Source: JAKLKS01 sp964370855 (lineage in GTDB: Bacteria > Planctomycetota > JAJSAM01 > JAKLKS01). From it: a DNA stretch of 64,000 bases. The translations under genes and the position numbers were made by a program. This document shows positions 8,363-17,145 of this stretch, in pieces; within the stretch, counting starts at the first letter, position 1; each line of letters opens with the position of its first letter. Location of the stretch: assembly GCA_964370855.1 (NCBI GenBank), contig CAYJMF010000002.1, forward strand, positions 124,001-188,000, written 5' to 3'. The notes under the pieces are model-generated. The model ran no database searches and had not been told where the DNA came from. It worked only from the letters and a program-made list of their open reading frames with translations.

Positions 8363-9511
8363 GTGGGCGCGACCTACCCGCACGTGCGAGTCGAGGGCGG
8401 GCCCCGGGAGCGCGGCCGCTCCTACGGGGAGCAGGCGCGCGAGCGCGTCCACCGCTCGCTCGAGGCCTACCGCCAGGTGTTCGCCCACTACGCGGGCTGG
8501 AGCTGGCAGCGGGTCGTCGAGGCGGCCGGGCCCTACGAGGCCCCGATCGCCGCGTTCGGGGAGAAGTACGTCGAGGAGCTGCGCGGGATCGCCGAGGGGG
8601 CCGCGGTGCCGTTCGGGGACGTGCTCGCCCTCAACGTCCGCACCGAGGTCATGTTCGCCGCGAAGGCCCGCCAGGCCGATGCCGTGACACCGCAACTCCG
8701 GGACGGGTGCAGCGCGTTCGCGGTGCTGCCGGACGCGAGCGCGAGCGGGCACACGCTCGCCGGCCAGAACTGGGACTGGCTGCTCCACTCGTTCGACACC
8801 GTGGTCGTGCTCGAGGCCCTGCAGCCGGACGGGCCCGACTACGTGACCGTGGTCGAGGCGGGGCTGCTCGCGAAGGCAGGGCTCAACTCGAGCGGGCTCG
8901 CGCTCGCCACGAACGCGCTCATCACCGACGACGACCGGGGCGAGCCGGGCGTCCCCTACCACGTCGTCCTGCGTGCGATCCTCGATGCGGAGACGTGCTC
9001 GGACGCGCTCGCGGCGATCCAGCGGGGCCGGCGCTCCTCGTCGGCGAGCTACCTGATCGCTCATGAGGACGGGCTGGCCGTGGAGGTGGAGGCGGCCCCC
9101 GGGGACTTCTCACGCCTGTTTCTCGTCTTCCCCGAGAGGGGCGTGCTCCTGCACACGAACCACTTCGTCTCGCCCGCGTTCGACCGCCGCGACGTGGGCC
9201 TCTGGGTGATGCCCGACAGTCCGTTCCGGCTCGAGCGGCTGCGTGCCCGCGTCGAGGCGGCCGGGACGCTCACGGTCGACGTGCTGACCGGGGCGCTGGC
9301 CGATCACGCCAACTACCCGAGCGGCATCTGCTGCCATCCCGACGATCGGAGTCCCGAGGCGGAGCGCGCCGCCACGGTGGCCTCCGTCGTCTTCGACGTC
9401 GACGCGCGGCGCATGTGGCTCGCGGACGGGCCTCCGTGCGCGGCCGGCTACCGGGAGCTCGACTACGGCGAGCTCCTGTCGAAGCCCTCGCTCGCCCGCG
9501 CCCGTGCCTGA
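8363..9511 (+). CDS. C45-type acyltransferase/amidohydrolase (Ntn hydrolase)
   Basis: 382 residues resembling the acyl-CoA:6-aminopenicillanate acyltransferase / peptidase C45 family. The expected nucleophile is C116 in DGCSAFAV; in this Ntn-hydrolase family the chain self-cleaves just before that Cys. Other family-like segments are GQNWDWLL and AKAGLNSSGLALATNAL. Such enzymes hydrolyse or transfer N-acyl groups. GTG start at 8363, shown by the conserved YPHVRVEGGPRERGRSYGEQ opening. It overlaps the next gene by eight bases, heading a four-gene operon. Confidence 0.82.
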   Translation: MGATYPHVRVEGGPRERGRSYGEQARERVHRSLEAYRQVFAHYAGWSWQRVVEAAGPYEAPIAAFGEKYVEELRGIAEGAAVPFGDVLALNVRTEVMFAAKARQADAVTPQLRDGCSAFAVLPDASASGHTLAGQNWDWLLHSFDTVVVLEALQPDGPDYVTVVEAGLLAKAGLNSSGLALATNALITDDDRGEPGVPYHVVLRAILDAETCSDALAAIQRGRRSSSASYLIAHEDGLAVEVEAAPGDFSRLFLVFPERGVLLHTNHFVSPAFDRRDVGLWVMPDSPFRLERLRARVEAAGTLTVDVLTGALADHANYPSGICCHPDDRSPEAERAATVASVVFDVDARRMWLADGPPCAAGYRELDYGELLSKPSLARARA

Positions 9512-10454
9512 CGGTCGCCGCGTCCTCGTCCTCGACCCGACGTGGCCGCTCGACTGGGCGGCCGAGGACCTGCGGGAGGCGGGCGTCACGATCGAGCGGG
9601 CGGAGCGTCCGGAGGGCGAGGACGTGGTCGGGCTGCTCGTCTGCCCGGACGTCGCCGTCGGCGTCGCCGAGCTCGAGCGGCTGCCGCGGCTCGAAGCCGT
9701 CGCAACCAACTCGACCGGCTTCGACAACCTCGACGTCGAGGCGCTCGCGGCCGCCGGCGTCTGGTGCTCGAACGTCGCCGGCTACTGCACCGACGAGGTG
9801 GCGGAGCACACGGTCGCGCTCGTGCTCGCGCTCCTGCGCGGGGTCGTCGAGCTCGACCGCCGGGTGCGGGCAGGCGAGTGGGACGTGCTGGCGCAGCCGC
9901 CGCGGCGGGTCGCCGGCACCGTGCTCGGGGTCGCGGGCTTCGGCCGGATCGGCCGGGCGGTCGCGTCGCGCACCCGCGCGCTCGGGCTGGTCGTGCTCGC
10001 CTACGACCCGCTCGTGCCGGCGGCGGCGGTGCGGGCGGCCGGCGCGGAGCACGTCGCGTCGCTCCCGGAGCTGCTCGCCCGCTCCGACTGCGTCACGCTC
10101 CACCTGCCCCTGTCCCGGGAGACCGAGCGTCTCGTCGACGCGGCCGCGCTCGCGGCGATGCGTCCCGGCGCCTTCCTCGTCAACTGCGCGCGGGCCGGGC
10201 TGGTCGATCAGGACGCCCTCGGCGAGGCGCTCGCCTCCGGGCACCTCGGCGGCGCGGCGCTCGACGTGCTCCCGGTCGAGCCGCCACCTCCGGGCGAGCC
10301 GGCGCTCGGCTGGCCGCGCACGATCCTCAACCCGCACGCCGCGTGGTACTCCGCCGAGGCGTACGAGCTGGCCTACCGGCTCGCGGCACGCGACCTCGCG
10401 CTCGCGCTGACCGGGGGCGAGCCGGCGGGCGCGCTCGCGAGGCCCGCGCGATGA
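9504..10454 (+). CDS. D-isomer-specific 2-hydroxyacid dehydrogenase
   Basis: 316 residues with the full family layout: Rossmann motif GFGRIG at 145-150, acidic D168 ending the second strand (NAD preference), catalytic Arg in NCARAGLVD (R230), Glu in the VLPVEPPPPGEP segment and His in NPHAAW (H278). It would reduce a 2-oxoacid or oxidise a D-2-hydroxyacid. Start overlaps the upstream stop, and its own stop overlaps the next ATG, so translation is coupled. Confidence 0.87.
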   Translation: MPDGRRVLVLDPTWPLDWAAEDLREAGVTIERAERPEGEDVVGLLVCPDVAVGVAELERLPRLEAVATNSTGFDNLDVEALAAAGVWCSNVAGYCTDEVAEHTVALVLALLRGVVELDRRVRAGEWDVLAQPPRRVAGTVLGVAGFGRIGRAVASRTRALGLVVLAYDPLVPAAAVRAAGAEHVASLPELLARSDCVTLHLPLSRETERLVDAAALAAMRPGAFLVNCARAGLVDQDALGEALASGHLGGAALDVLPVEPPPPGEPALGWPRTILNPHAAWYSAEAYELAYRLAARDLALALTGGEPAGALARPAR

Positions 10455-11254
10455 CCGACGTCCTCGTCGTCGGTGGCGGGATCGTCGGCGTGTCCGTCGC
10501 CGTGCATTGCGCCCGCCGGGGGATGGCCGTGTGCCTCGTCGAGAGCGGGCCGATCGCCGGCGAGGCCTCGAGCCTCGAGCTGGCGCTCCTTCCGGCCGCG
10601 GCGGACGCAAGCGCCTATCTCGATCTCCACCACTTCTCGGGCGGCTCGTTCCTGCTCGACCGCTCGCTCCCGGACGGGTGGCCGGCGCGGCGGATCGACG
10701 CTCGCGCCGCCGTCGCCGCGCTCGTCGAGGAGGCGCGCGGCTACCGCGTCGAGCTGCGCACGTTCTGCGAGGCGAAGTCGCTCGCCGTCAGGCGCGGGAT
10801 CGTCCGCGGCATCCTGACCGACGACGGTGAGCTGCGGGCGGGAACGACGGTGGTCGCCGCCGGGGTCGCGTGCTGGCGGGTCTGCCGCGCGCTCGGCCGG
10901 CACGTGCCGGTGCGGGCGGAGCCGGTCGAGCTGCTCGTGACGGAGCCGGCCCCGTTCGAGCTCGAGCAGCCGATCGTGGCCGATCGGGCCTGGGTCGCGC
11001 AGGACCCGTGCGGGAGGCTCGTCGCGACCGATCCCGCGCGGGTCGCGGACGCCCTGCCCGAGCTTGCGAGTCTGCCCGTGCTCGAGCGCAGGACGCTGCA
11101 CGCGCCCGTCGCGGCGGCCGGGGCTCCGCTCGAGGGCCCGCTCGAGGGCATCGAGCGCCTCGTGCTCGCCTGCGGGCACGGGCTCGAGGGGATCGTGCGG
11201 GCGCCTGCCGCCGCCGCCGCGATCGCCGCTGCGCTCGCGGAGGGGACGGCGTGA
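10451..11254 (+). CDS. Short FAD-dependent amine/D-amino-acid oxidase-like protein
   Basis: 267 residues with an N-terminal FAD-binding GGGIVGVS motif and a C-terminal ACGHGLEGIVRAP segment typical of the DAO/glycine oxidase family, which oxidises C-N bonds. It is about 100 residues shorter than normal: much of the substrate-binding domain between the Rossmann fold and the C-terminal half is condensed. The frame is intact with no sign of a frameshift, and it overlaps genes on both sides. Substrate unknown; it may be a reduced but functional variant. Confidence 0.75.
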   Translation: MTDVLVVGGGIVGVSVAVHCARRGMAVCLVESGPIAGEASSLELALLPAAADASAYLDLHHFSGGSFLLDRSLPDGWPARRIDARAAVAALVEEARGYRVELRTFCEAKSLAVRRGIVRGILTDDGELRAGTTVVAAGVACWRVCRALGRHVPVRAEPVELLVTEPAPFELEQPIVADRAWVAQDPCGRLVATDPARVADALPELASLPVLERRTLHAPVAAAGAPLEGPLEGIERLVLACGHGLEGIVRAPAAAAAIAAALAEGTA

Positions 11255-12876
11255 CGGGGCTCCGTCCCGACCTGATTCTCGTCGGCGGCCGCATCCATAC
11301 GCTCGCGGCCGCCGGCACCGTGTCGGCCGTCGCGATCGCCGGCGGGCGTGTCGTCTGTGTCGGCGGCGATGAGCTGCGCGACCTGGCGGGCCCCGGCACG
11401 GTCGTGGAGGAGCTCGGGGGCGCGACCGCCGTCCCGGGTCTCGTCGACGCGCACAACCACCTGCTGCACACGGGCGGCGTCCTCTCCCAGGTTCAGCTCT
11501 ACGACTGCCGCACGCTCGGCGAGGTCGTCGACCGGGTCGCAGCCCGCGTCCGGTCGGCCCGGCCGGGCGAGTGGATCCTCGGCCGTGGCTGGGACGAGAG
11601 CCTGCTCGTCGAGCGCCGTCACCCGACCCGTCGCGACCTCGACCCCGTCTCGCCGGACAACCCGGTCCTGCTCGAGCGGGTCTGGAACAAGCTCGTCTGC
11701 AACTCGGCGGCGCTGCGCGTCGCCGGGATCGACCGCTCGACGCCCGACCCGCCCGCCGGCGTGCTCTACGCCGGGCGGATCGAGCGGGACGCGGACGGGG
11801 AGCCGACGGGGCTCTTCACCGACCGGGCCAAGGAGCTCGTGCGTCGTCACGTGCCGGAGCCGGACGAGGACGAGCTCGTCGCGTACGTCGAGGCGGCCTG
11901 CCGCGCCTACAACGCGGTCGGGCTGACCGCGGTCGGCGAGCCCGGTCTCTGGCCGCACGAGCTGCGGGCGCTCCACCGCGCTGCGCGTGAGGGAATCCTG
12001 ACCGTGCGCACCGACGCCGAGCTCGGAGGCTGGGGCTTCGGGCAGCCGGAGGACGAGCTGGGCCTCCGCGATCGTGTCGCGGGTCTCGGCGTCTCGGGCG
12101 GCTTCGGCGACGACCTGCTCAGGCTCGAGGGGGTGAAGATGATGCCGGACGGGGGTCTCGGCGACCGCACCGCGCGGATGCTGGAGCCCTACTTCGACGG
12201 CAGCCGCGGCGAGTGGGTGGTCGACCCGGACGAGCTGCCGGAGCTGATTCGCTTCTGCCACGATCTCGGCTTCCCGGTGGACTGCCACACCTGCGGCGAC
12301 GAGTGTCAGGAGCTCGTCGTGCGCGCCTACGCGACGGCGCAGGAGGCGAGCCCGAAGCCGTGGCTGCGCCACCGGGTCCACCACGCCTACTTCCCGACGG
12401 CGGAGGCGCTCCGGCTGATGGCGCGCCACCGTATCCCCGCCGTCGTCTCGAGCCCGTTCATCACGAACCTCGGCGAGAGCTACGTCGTCTCGGTCGGGGA
12501 GGAGCGGGCCGCGCGCGTGATGCCGATGCGGGCGTACCTCGACGCGGGTGTCCCGCTCGCCGGCTCCTCGGACTCCTTCATCACCGATTTCAACCCGTGG
12601 GTCGGGATGTACGCGGCCGCGACGCGCACGACGGTTACCGGCCGGGTGCTTGGCGTGTCCGAGCGACTGACGCCGCTCGAGGCCCTTCGCTCCTACACGC
12701 TCGGCGGCGCCTACGCGACCGGCCGCGAGGCCCGCCTCGGCTCGCTCGAGCCGGGCAAGCTCGCCGACCTCGTCGTCCTCGACCGCGATCCGCTCGTCGT
12801 CCCGCCCGAGGAGCTGCGCGAGGTGCGCGCCCTCGCCACCTTCCTCGGCGGGCGCGCCGTCCACGACGTCCGCTGA
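11251..12876 (+). CDS. YtcJ-like amidohydrolase (amidohydrolase 3 family)
   Basis: 541 residues starting with a GTG that overlaps the upstream stop. The N-terminal beta-sandwich leads to the metal site HxH (VDAHNH), with later His residues in DCHTCGDE and RHRVHHAY and an Asp in SSDSFITDFNP. Characterised members include N-substituted formamide deformylase; the family hydrolyses diverse amides. Last gene of the operon with the C45 hydrolase, hydroxyacid dehydrogenase and FAD enzyme. It ends one base from the convergent vapC stop. Confidence 0.82.
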   Translation: MTGLRPDLILVGGRIHTLAAAGTVSAVAIAGGRVVCVGGDELRDLAGPGTVVEELGGATAVPGLVDAHNHLLHTGGVLSQVQLYDCRTLGEVVDRVAARVRSARPGEWILGRGWDESLLVERRHPTRRDLDPVSPDNPVLLERVWNKLVCNSAALRVAGIDRSTPDPPAGVLYAGRIERDADGEPTGLFTDRAKELVRRHVPEPDEDELVAYVEAACRAYNAVGLTAVGEPGLWPHELRALHRAAREGILTVRTDAELGGWGFGQPEDELGLRDRVAGLGVSGGFGDDLLRLEGVKMMPDGGLGDRTARMLEPYFDGSRGEWVVDPDELPELIRFCHDLGFPVDCHTCGDECQELVVRAYATAQEASPKPWLRHRVHHAYFPTAEALRLMARHRIPAVVSSPFITNLGESYVVSVGEERAARVMPMRAYLDAGVPLAGSSDSFITDFNPWVGMYAAATRTTVTGRVLGVSERLTPLEALRSYTLGGAYATGREARLGSLEPGKLADLVVLDRDPLVVPPEELREVRALATFLGGRAVHDVR

Positions 12877-12877
12877 G

Positions 12878-13267
12878 TCAGATCGTCTCCGGGGAGACAA
12901 CCCGGACGAGCCGCGAAGCTGTCCGCGCCAACCGGGCGTCCAGCGTGAGCAGTGGGCAGTCGAGCCGTGTCGCGAGCGCAAGGTACTCGGCGTCGTAGGT
13001 GCGGGCCCAGCCGAGACGGGCGGCGAGCCGGTAGGCGTCGGCGGCCAGCGCCGGCGACGGCTCGATCCGGAGTGGCGCCGCCTCGAGGAGCGCGAGGGCC
13101 TCCTCGGCATGGTGATCCTCGATGTCCCCTCTCCAGGCGAGTTGCCTGAGGGCCGAGGTCACTTCGGACCAGAGCAGCGAGGGTGCGACCGCGTCGTGAG
13201 CGGCCAGTCGTCCCGCCGCGCGCCGCAGCACGAGATGCACCGCAGCACTGGCGTCGACGACGATCAC
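12878..13267 (-). CDS. vapC: VapC-type PIN-domain toxin ribonuclease
   Basis: 129 residues, normal PIN-domain size. The four acidic metal-binding residues are visible: D5 (VVDASA), E35 (SEVTSAL), D92 (YDAEYLALA) and D110 (LTLDARL). PIN toxins cut RNA and are kept in check by a cognate DNA-binding antitoxin. It lies four bases downstream of a small helix-turn-helix gene, the expected antitoxin-then-toxin order. Confidence 0.85.
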   Translation of the reverse strand: MIVVDASAAVHLVLRRAAGRLAAHDAVAPSLLWSEVTSALRQLAWRGDIEDHHAEEALALLEAAPLRIEPSPALAADAYRLAARLGWARTYDAEYLALATRLDCPLLTLDARLARTASRLVRVVSPETI

Positions 13268-13271
13268 TCCG

Positions 13272-13517
13272 TCAGTGAGCTGCTCGCTGCCGGTTGATGA
13301 TCCCGGCGATGCTCGGGAGCGGGCGGCCGGTGATGGGCTCGCCCCAGGCGGCCGGTACCGGAAGCTCCTCGGCGGCGAGGACCGCGTCGAGATCGTCCTC
13401 CTCGATCACATGCTGCGTGCCGATCTTGCGTGCGCGCAGCTTCCCCGCGCGGATCCAGCGCCGGATCGTCTCGGGGTCGCGCTCGGCGATCGACGCAGCC
13501 TCGGGAACTGTCAGCAT
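13272..13517 (-). CDS. Excisionase/MerR-type HTH antitoxin of the vapC pair
   Basis: 81 residues beginning MLTVPEAASIAERDPETIRRWIRAGKL, a typical excisionase-like (MerR/AlpA) DNA-binding helix-turn-helix; the C-terminal part probably wraps the toxin. The frame extends upstream, but ATG 13517 fits the family start. Four bases upstream of vapC, so a two-gene toxin-antitoxin module, probably autoregulated. Confidence 0.8.
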   Translation of the reverse strand: MLTVPEAASIAERDPETIRRWIRAGKLRARKIGTQHVIEEDDLDAVLAAEELPVPAAWGEPITGRPLPSIAGIINRQRAAH

Positions 13518-13548
13518 AGGCGTAGCATACAACGCCCATACCTGGGCG

Positions 13549-13788
13549 CTACGGTGCGGCGGGCTCGGCGGCGGCCTGGCGGTCGGCCGCTCGCTCGTCG
13601 CCGGTGCAGTCGCAGTCGCCGTACGTGCCGTTCGCGAGCTGCTCGAGCAGCTGCTCGCGGAACTCGAGCTGGGCTGCGGTCGGCTCGCTCCCCGTGGACG
13701 GCGGCGGCGCGCCCCGATCATCTGCGCCCGCGCCGCCGCAGGCCGCGGCGGCGAGCGCGGCGAGTGCGATCGCGGCCAGTCGCCTCAC
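13549..13788 (-). CDS. Small lipoprotein at the end of the second Pot operon
   Basis: 79 residues from a GTG at 13788 overlapping the permease stop (GTGA). A signal peptide runs into a lipobox-like LAAAAC, followed by a Gly/Pro/Ser linker and a short helix-forming segment (AAQLEFREQLLEQL) with a CDC motif. No family is recognised. Tight coupling to the permease suggests a transport-associated lipoprotein. A chance open frame is possible but the signal peptide argues against it. Confidence 0.55.
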   Translation of the reverse strand: MRRLAAIALAALAAAACGGAGADDRGAPPPSTGSEPTAAQLEFREQLLEQLANGTYGDCDCTGDERAADRQAAAEPAAP

Positions 13789-14615
13789 TGGCGCACCCCC
13801 AGGCGCCGCTCGCCGTAGCGGCGGATCAGCTCGGCCGCGAGCACGAGCAGGAAGCTGAACGTGATCATGACGGTCGCGATCGGCATGAGCAGCGGGATCG
13901 TGACGTTGAGGCGCAGGCCGCCGTAGACGTACACCGGCAGCGTCACCTGGTCCTGCACGAGGAAGCTCGCGATCACGACCTCGTCGATCGAGATCACGAA
14001 CGAGACGATCAGCGCGGACAGGAGCGCCGGCGTGATCAGCGGCAGGATCACGCGGCGGAATCCCTGGAGCCACGAAGCGCCGAGGTCCTGGGCCGCCTCC
14101 TCGAGCCGCCGGTCGATCGACGCGATCCGCGGCAGGAGCAGCAGCACCGCGAACGGCAGCGCGATCACGACGTGCCCGATCAGGACGGCCCAGAGGCCGA
14201 GCGGAACCGGGATCACGGGCCCGTTCGGCCGGAAGAGGACGAGCAGGGCGACGCCGAGCACGACGGTGGGGACGACGAGCGGCACGAGCACGAGCGCCGA
14301 CACGACCGACTTGCCCCGGAACGACCGCCGGGCCAGCGCGTAGGAGACGAACACGCCCAGCAGCGTCGCGACGACCGACACAGCCAGCCCGACCCAGACG
14401 CTCGCGACGAGGGCCTTCTTGAGCTCCTCGTTGCCCCAGGCCTTCTCGTACCAGTCGAGGGTGAGGCCCTCGAGGGGGAAGGCGATGATCGTCGAGGTGT
14501 TGAACGAGAAGATGCCGAGGATCACGGTCGGCAGGTAGAGGAAGACGAGAAACCCGACGAAGAACACGGCCAGCGACAGTCGCCCGCCGGCCGACATCGT
14601 GACGTCGGTCCTCAT
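13785..14615 (-). CDS. potC: Second polyamine-type ABC permease (PotC-like)
   Basis: 276 residues with six hydrophobic segments and an EAA loop (LEEAAQDLGASWLQGFRRVILPLITP). ATG 14615 lies eight bases past the stop of the partner permease; ATG 14597 is an alternative. The long frame upstream of 14615 is a shadow of the other permease. The protein is clearly a different paralogue from the 5.2-kb permease, so the two operons are not a recent duplication. Confidence 0.87.
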   Translation of the reverse strand: MRTDVTMSAGGRLSLAVFFVGFLVFLYLPTVILGIFSFNTSTIIAFPLEGLTLDWYEKAWGNEELKKALVASVWVGLAVSVVATLLGVFVSYALARRSFRGKSVVSALVLVPLVVPTVVLGVALLVLFRPNGPVIPVPLGLWAVLIGHVVIALPFAVLLLLPRIASIDRRLEEAAQDLGASWLQGFRRVILPLITPALLSALIVSFVISIDEVVIASFLVQDQVTLPVYVYGGLRLNVTIPLLMPIATVMITFSFLLVLAAELIRRYGERRLGVRQ

Positions 14616-14623
14616 CCGGCGCC

Positions 14624-15808
14624 TCACGCCGTCGCTCCCCCGCCCTGGCGCAGGAACCTCGAGGTCGTGAACGTGAGGAAGAGGACGACGCCGAGGAGGA
14701 AGATCGAGAGCACGGAGCCGGTCTGCCAGTTCAGGGTGCCGCCGACGAACTGCACCCAGATCGCCTGCCCGAACATGTAGCCGGTGTTGCCGCCGACGAG
14801 CGACGGGGTGATGTACTCGCCCATCGACGGGATGAAGACGAACAGGAACGCGGCGACGACGCCGGGAGCGGCGACCGGGAGCGTGACCTTGCGGAACGTC
14901 TGCAGGCGGCTCGCGCCGAGATCGGTGCCCGCCTCGAGCAGGCGCCGGTCCATGTTCTCGAGCGCGATGAAGATCGGGAGGATCAGGAACGGCACCCACG
15001 CGTACAGGAGCACGAGGATGACGGTGAACTGGCTGTAGATCAGAAACGAGAGCGGGTTGTCCGGGTCGCGCAGCCCGAGCTCGAACAGCGCGCTGTTGAC
15101 GAGGCCCTGGTCGCCGAGGATCAGCTTCCAGGCGAACACGCGCAGGAGGTAGCTCGTCAGGAACGGGGCGATCACGATCAGCAGCCACGTGTACTTCGAC
15201 TTCCGGATCCCGAACGCGAGGAAGTAGGCGATCGGGAACGCGAGCGCGACCGCGAAGACGGACGACGTCGTCGCCATCGTGACGGAGCGGAAGAAGAGGC
15301 GCAGGAAGTCGCCGCCCGACTCGAGCTCGGCGAGCCGTAGCAGGTTGTTGCCGGCGGGGATCGTCATGAAGGGCGCGAGCAGGAGGAAGAACGAGCCGCC
15401 GACGATCCAGCCGCCGAAGCGGGCCGAGAGCCGCCTACCGAGCACTGCGCCGAGGACGAGCAGCACGAACACGATCCCGACGACGTACATCGGCAGGTGC
15501 AGCGCGAGCGAGCTCTTGCCGAGCAGCGCGATCTCCGCGCCCTCGCCGAGGAAGTTCCTCCAGAGCTCCGTCGAGAAGCCCGCCAGCTCGCCGGTGAGCT
15601 CGGCCGCCGCTTCGGTCTTCGCGAACCGGTCGAGGCCGATGCTGTAGCGGACGATGAAGTAGATCGGGAGGAGGAAGAAGACCAGGAGGACGGCGACGGC
15701 GGGGGCCGACAGCGCGTAGCTCGAGGCCTGGTCGCGTGCGCGGCGGTTCCACCCCCGCCGCCGCGGGCCTTCGATCGCGGGTGTCGCGGTGGTCGCCCTG
15801 GTCGCCAC
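14624..15808 (-). CDS. potB: Second polyamine-type ABC permease (PotB-like), long form
   Basis: About 394 residues from a GTG at 15808, longer than the usual 280-300. Extra membrane segments lie in the N-terminal third, where an inserted domain contains hydrophobic stretches near MYVVGIVFVLLVLGAVLG and GGSFFLLLAPFM. The C-terminal half is a normal PotB with EAA loop (LLEAGTDLGASRLQTFRKVTLPVAAP). It is separated from the upstream binding-protein gene by a strong stem-loop. Confidence 0.82.
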   Translation of the reverse strand: MATRATTATPAIEGPRRRGWNRRARDQASSYALSAPAVAVLLVFFLLPIYFIVRYSIGLDRFAKTEAAAELTGELAGFSTELWRNFLGEGAEIALLGKSSLALHLPMYVVGIVFVLLVLGAVLGRRLSARFGGWIVGGSFFLLLAPFMTIPAGNNLLRLAELESGGDFLRLFFRSVTMATTSSVFAVALAFPIAYFLAFGIRKSKYTWLLIVIAPFLTSYLLRVFAWKLILGDQGLVNSALFELGLRDPDNPLSFLIYSQFTVILVLLYAWVPFLILPIFIALENMDRRLLEAGTDLGASRLQTFRKVTLPVAAPGVVAAFLFVFIPSMGEYITPSLVGGNTGYMFGQAIWVQFVGGTLNWQTGSVLSIFLLGVVLFLTFTTSRFLRQGGGATA

Positions 15809-15832
15809 TCGTGCGTCCTGCCCGGAGAGGGA

Positions 15833-15854
15833 GCCGCCCCCCGAGGGGGGCGGC
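15833..15854 (-). promoter_or_regulatory. Intercistronic stem-loop between binding protein and permease
   Basis: A perfect 10-base stem (GCCGCCCCCC / GGGGGGCGGC) with a two-base loop sits in the 59-base gap between the binding-protein stop and the permease start. In many ABC operons such hairpins stabilise the binding-protein mRNA or dampen downstream expression so the binding protein is in excess. There is no U-tract, so a simple terminator is less likely. Confidence 0.6.
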
Positions 15855-15867
15855 CCGTCTCGCGTCT

Positions 15868-17118
15868 CTAGGCTGCCTTCACCTCGGCCGCCGCGTCCAC
15901 GTACTCCTTGCGGTTCGGGATGAACTCCTCGAACCAGGCCCTGGGCGGAGCGAACGCCGCGGGGTCGTCGAGGCTGAACGCTGAGATCAGCTCCTTGTTC
16001 TGGATCAGCTCCTGGACGCCCGCCTGCTGCGCCCCGCCGTACTGGTAGATGTCGGTGAGCGCCGCGGCCGCGGCCGGCGTGTTCGTCGCTGCGACGGCCA
16101 GCGTCGCGCGTCCCGGCTGCGCCGCCTCCGCGTGGAGCACGAGCCCGCACACCCAGGCGAGCCGCCCCTCTTTCGGCGACATGTAGCGAACGTCGACGTC
16201 CTTCATCTTCTCGTGGTTCTTGATGCCCCAGTAGCCGTCCGGCCACGTGTAGGTCGCCCACAGGTTGCCGTTGACGAAGTCGTTGACCGTGTCGGACTGG
16301 GAGCCCCAGAACGTCCGGATCTGCGGCTTGGCCTTGATCATCGTCTCCTTCGCCGCCTGGATCTGCTCGGTCGTGAGCTTGTTCGGGTTGATCGGCTCGC
16401 CCGCGTTGATCAGCGCGCCGATCTTGATGATCGCCACGTCGTCGGAGAAGATGCCGATCTTCCCCTCGTACTCCGGGTTGAGGAGGATGCTCCAGGTCTC
16501 CTCCTCCGGGGCGATCTGGATCTTGTCGGCCCGGTAGGTGAGGGTCGAGAAGCCGATGTCGAACGGGACGTGGTAGACGAGGCCCGTCTCGGGGTCGACG
16601 CCGCCGGCCCGGACCGCCTCGGGGATGCCCTCGTAGTCGGGGAGCAGCGCGGTGTCGAAGGGCTGGATCAGGCCGGCCGCGTGCCAGTCCGGCCAGTAGG
16701 CGATGCACGGGTGGATCAGCTGGGGGCTGTAGCCGGAGGCGACCTTCGCGAGCGCCTGCTGGTCGTTTTCGAGGAACGTGAACTTGAGCGGGCTCGACTG
16801 CCCGTACGGGCCCTCGTCGTAGGTCTTCCACATGAACGCGCCGGTCTCCTCGGCGTTGTCGTAGCCGACCCACTCGAATACCTCGATCGGGCCGTCTGGC
16901 TCCGACGCGGGGTCGAACGTCGGCCCGGCGGGCGCCTCGGTCGTGGCGGGCGGCGCCTCCTCGGTGGTGGCGGGCGGCGCCTCCGTCTCGGGCGGCGCCT
17001 CCGTGGTCGCCGGAGCGCCGGCCTCGCCGTCGCCGCCGCAGGCGGCGAACAGCGCCCCGAGACTCGCGGCGCCCGTCAGGGCGAGAAAGCCGCGCCGGTT
17101 GAGCCTGCTGTATTCCAT
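15868..17118 (-). CDS. potD: Second polyamine-type solute-binding lipoprotein (PotD-like)
   Basis: 416 residues with a twin-Arg-like NRRGFLALTG start, lipobox (ALFAAC) and a long linker made of imperfect repeats of a Glu-Ala-Pro-Pro-Thr-Thr unit (residues about 33-65). The mature domain resembles PotD-type binding proteins (PIEVFEWVGYDN, VYHVPFDIGFSTLTYRADKI). It sits between a potA fragment and two permease genes. Little similarity to the first binding protein outside the fold. Confidence 0.86.
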   Translation of the reverse strand: MEYSRLNRRGFLALTGAASLGALFAACGGDGEAGAPATTEAPPETEAPPATTEEAPPATTEAPAGPTFDPASEPDGPIEVFEWVGYDNAEETGAFMWKTYDEGPYGQSSPLKFTFLENDQQALAKVASGYSPQLIHPCIAYWPDWHAAGLIQPFDTALLPDYEGIPEAVRAGGVDPETGLVYHVPFDIGFSTLTYRADKIQIAPEEETWSILLNPEYEGKIGIFSDDVAIIKIGALINAGEPINPNKLTTEQIQAAKETMIKAKPQIRTFWGSQSDTVNDFVNGNLWATYTWPDGYWGIKNHEKMKDVDVRYMSPKEGRLAWVCGLVLHAEAAQPGRATLAVAATNTPAAAAALTDIYQYGGAQQAGVQELIQNKELISAFSLDDPAAFAPPRAWFEEFIPNRKEYVDAAAEVKAA

Positions 17119-17145
17119 TCCGTAGCCCTCCTCTCGTGCGGGCGG

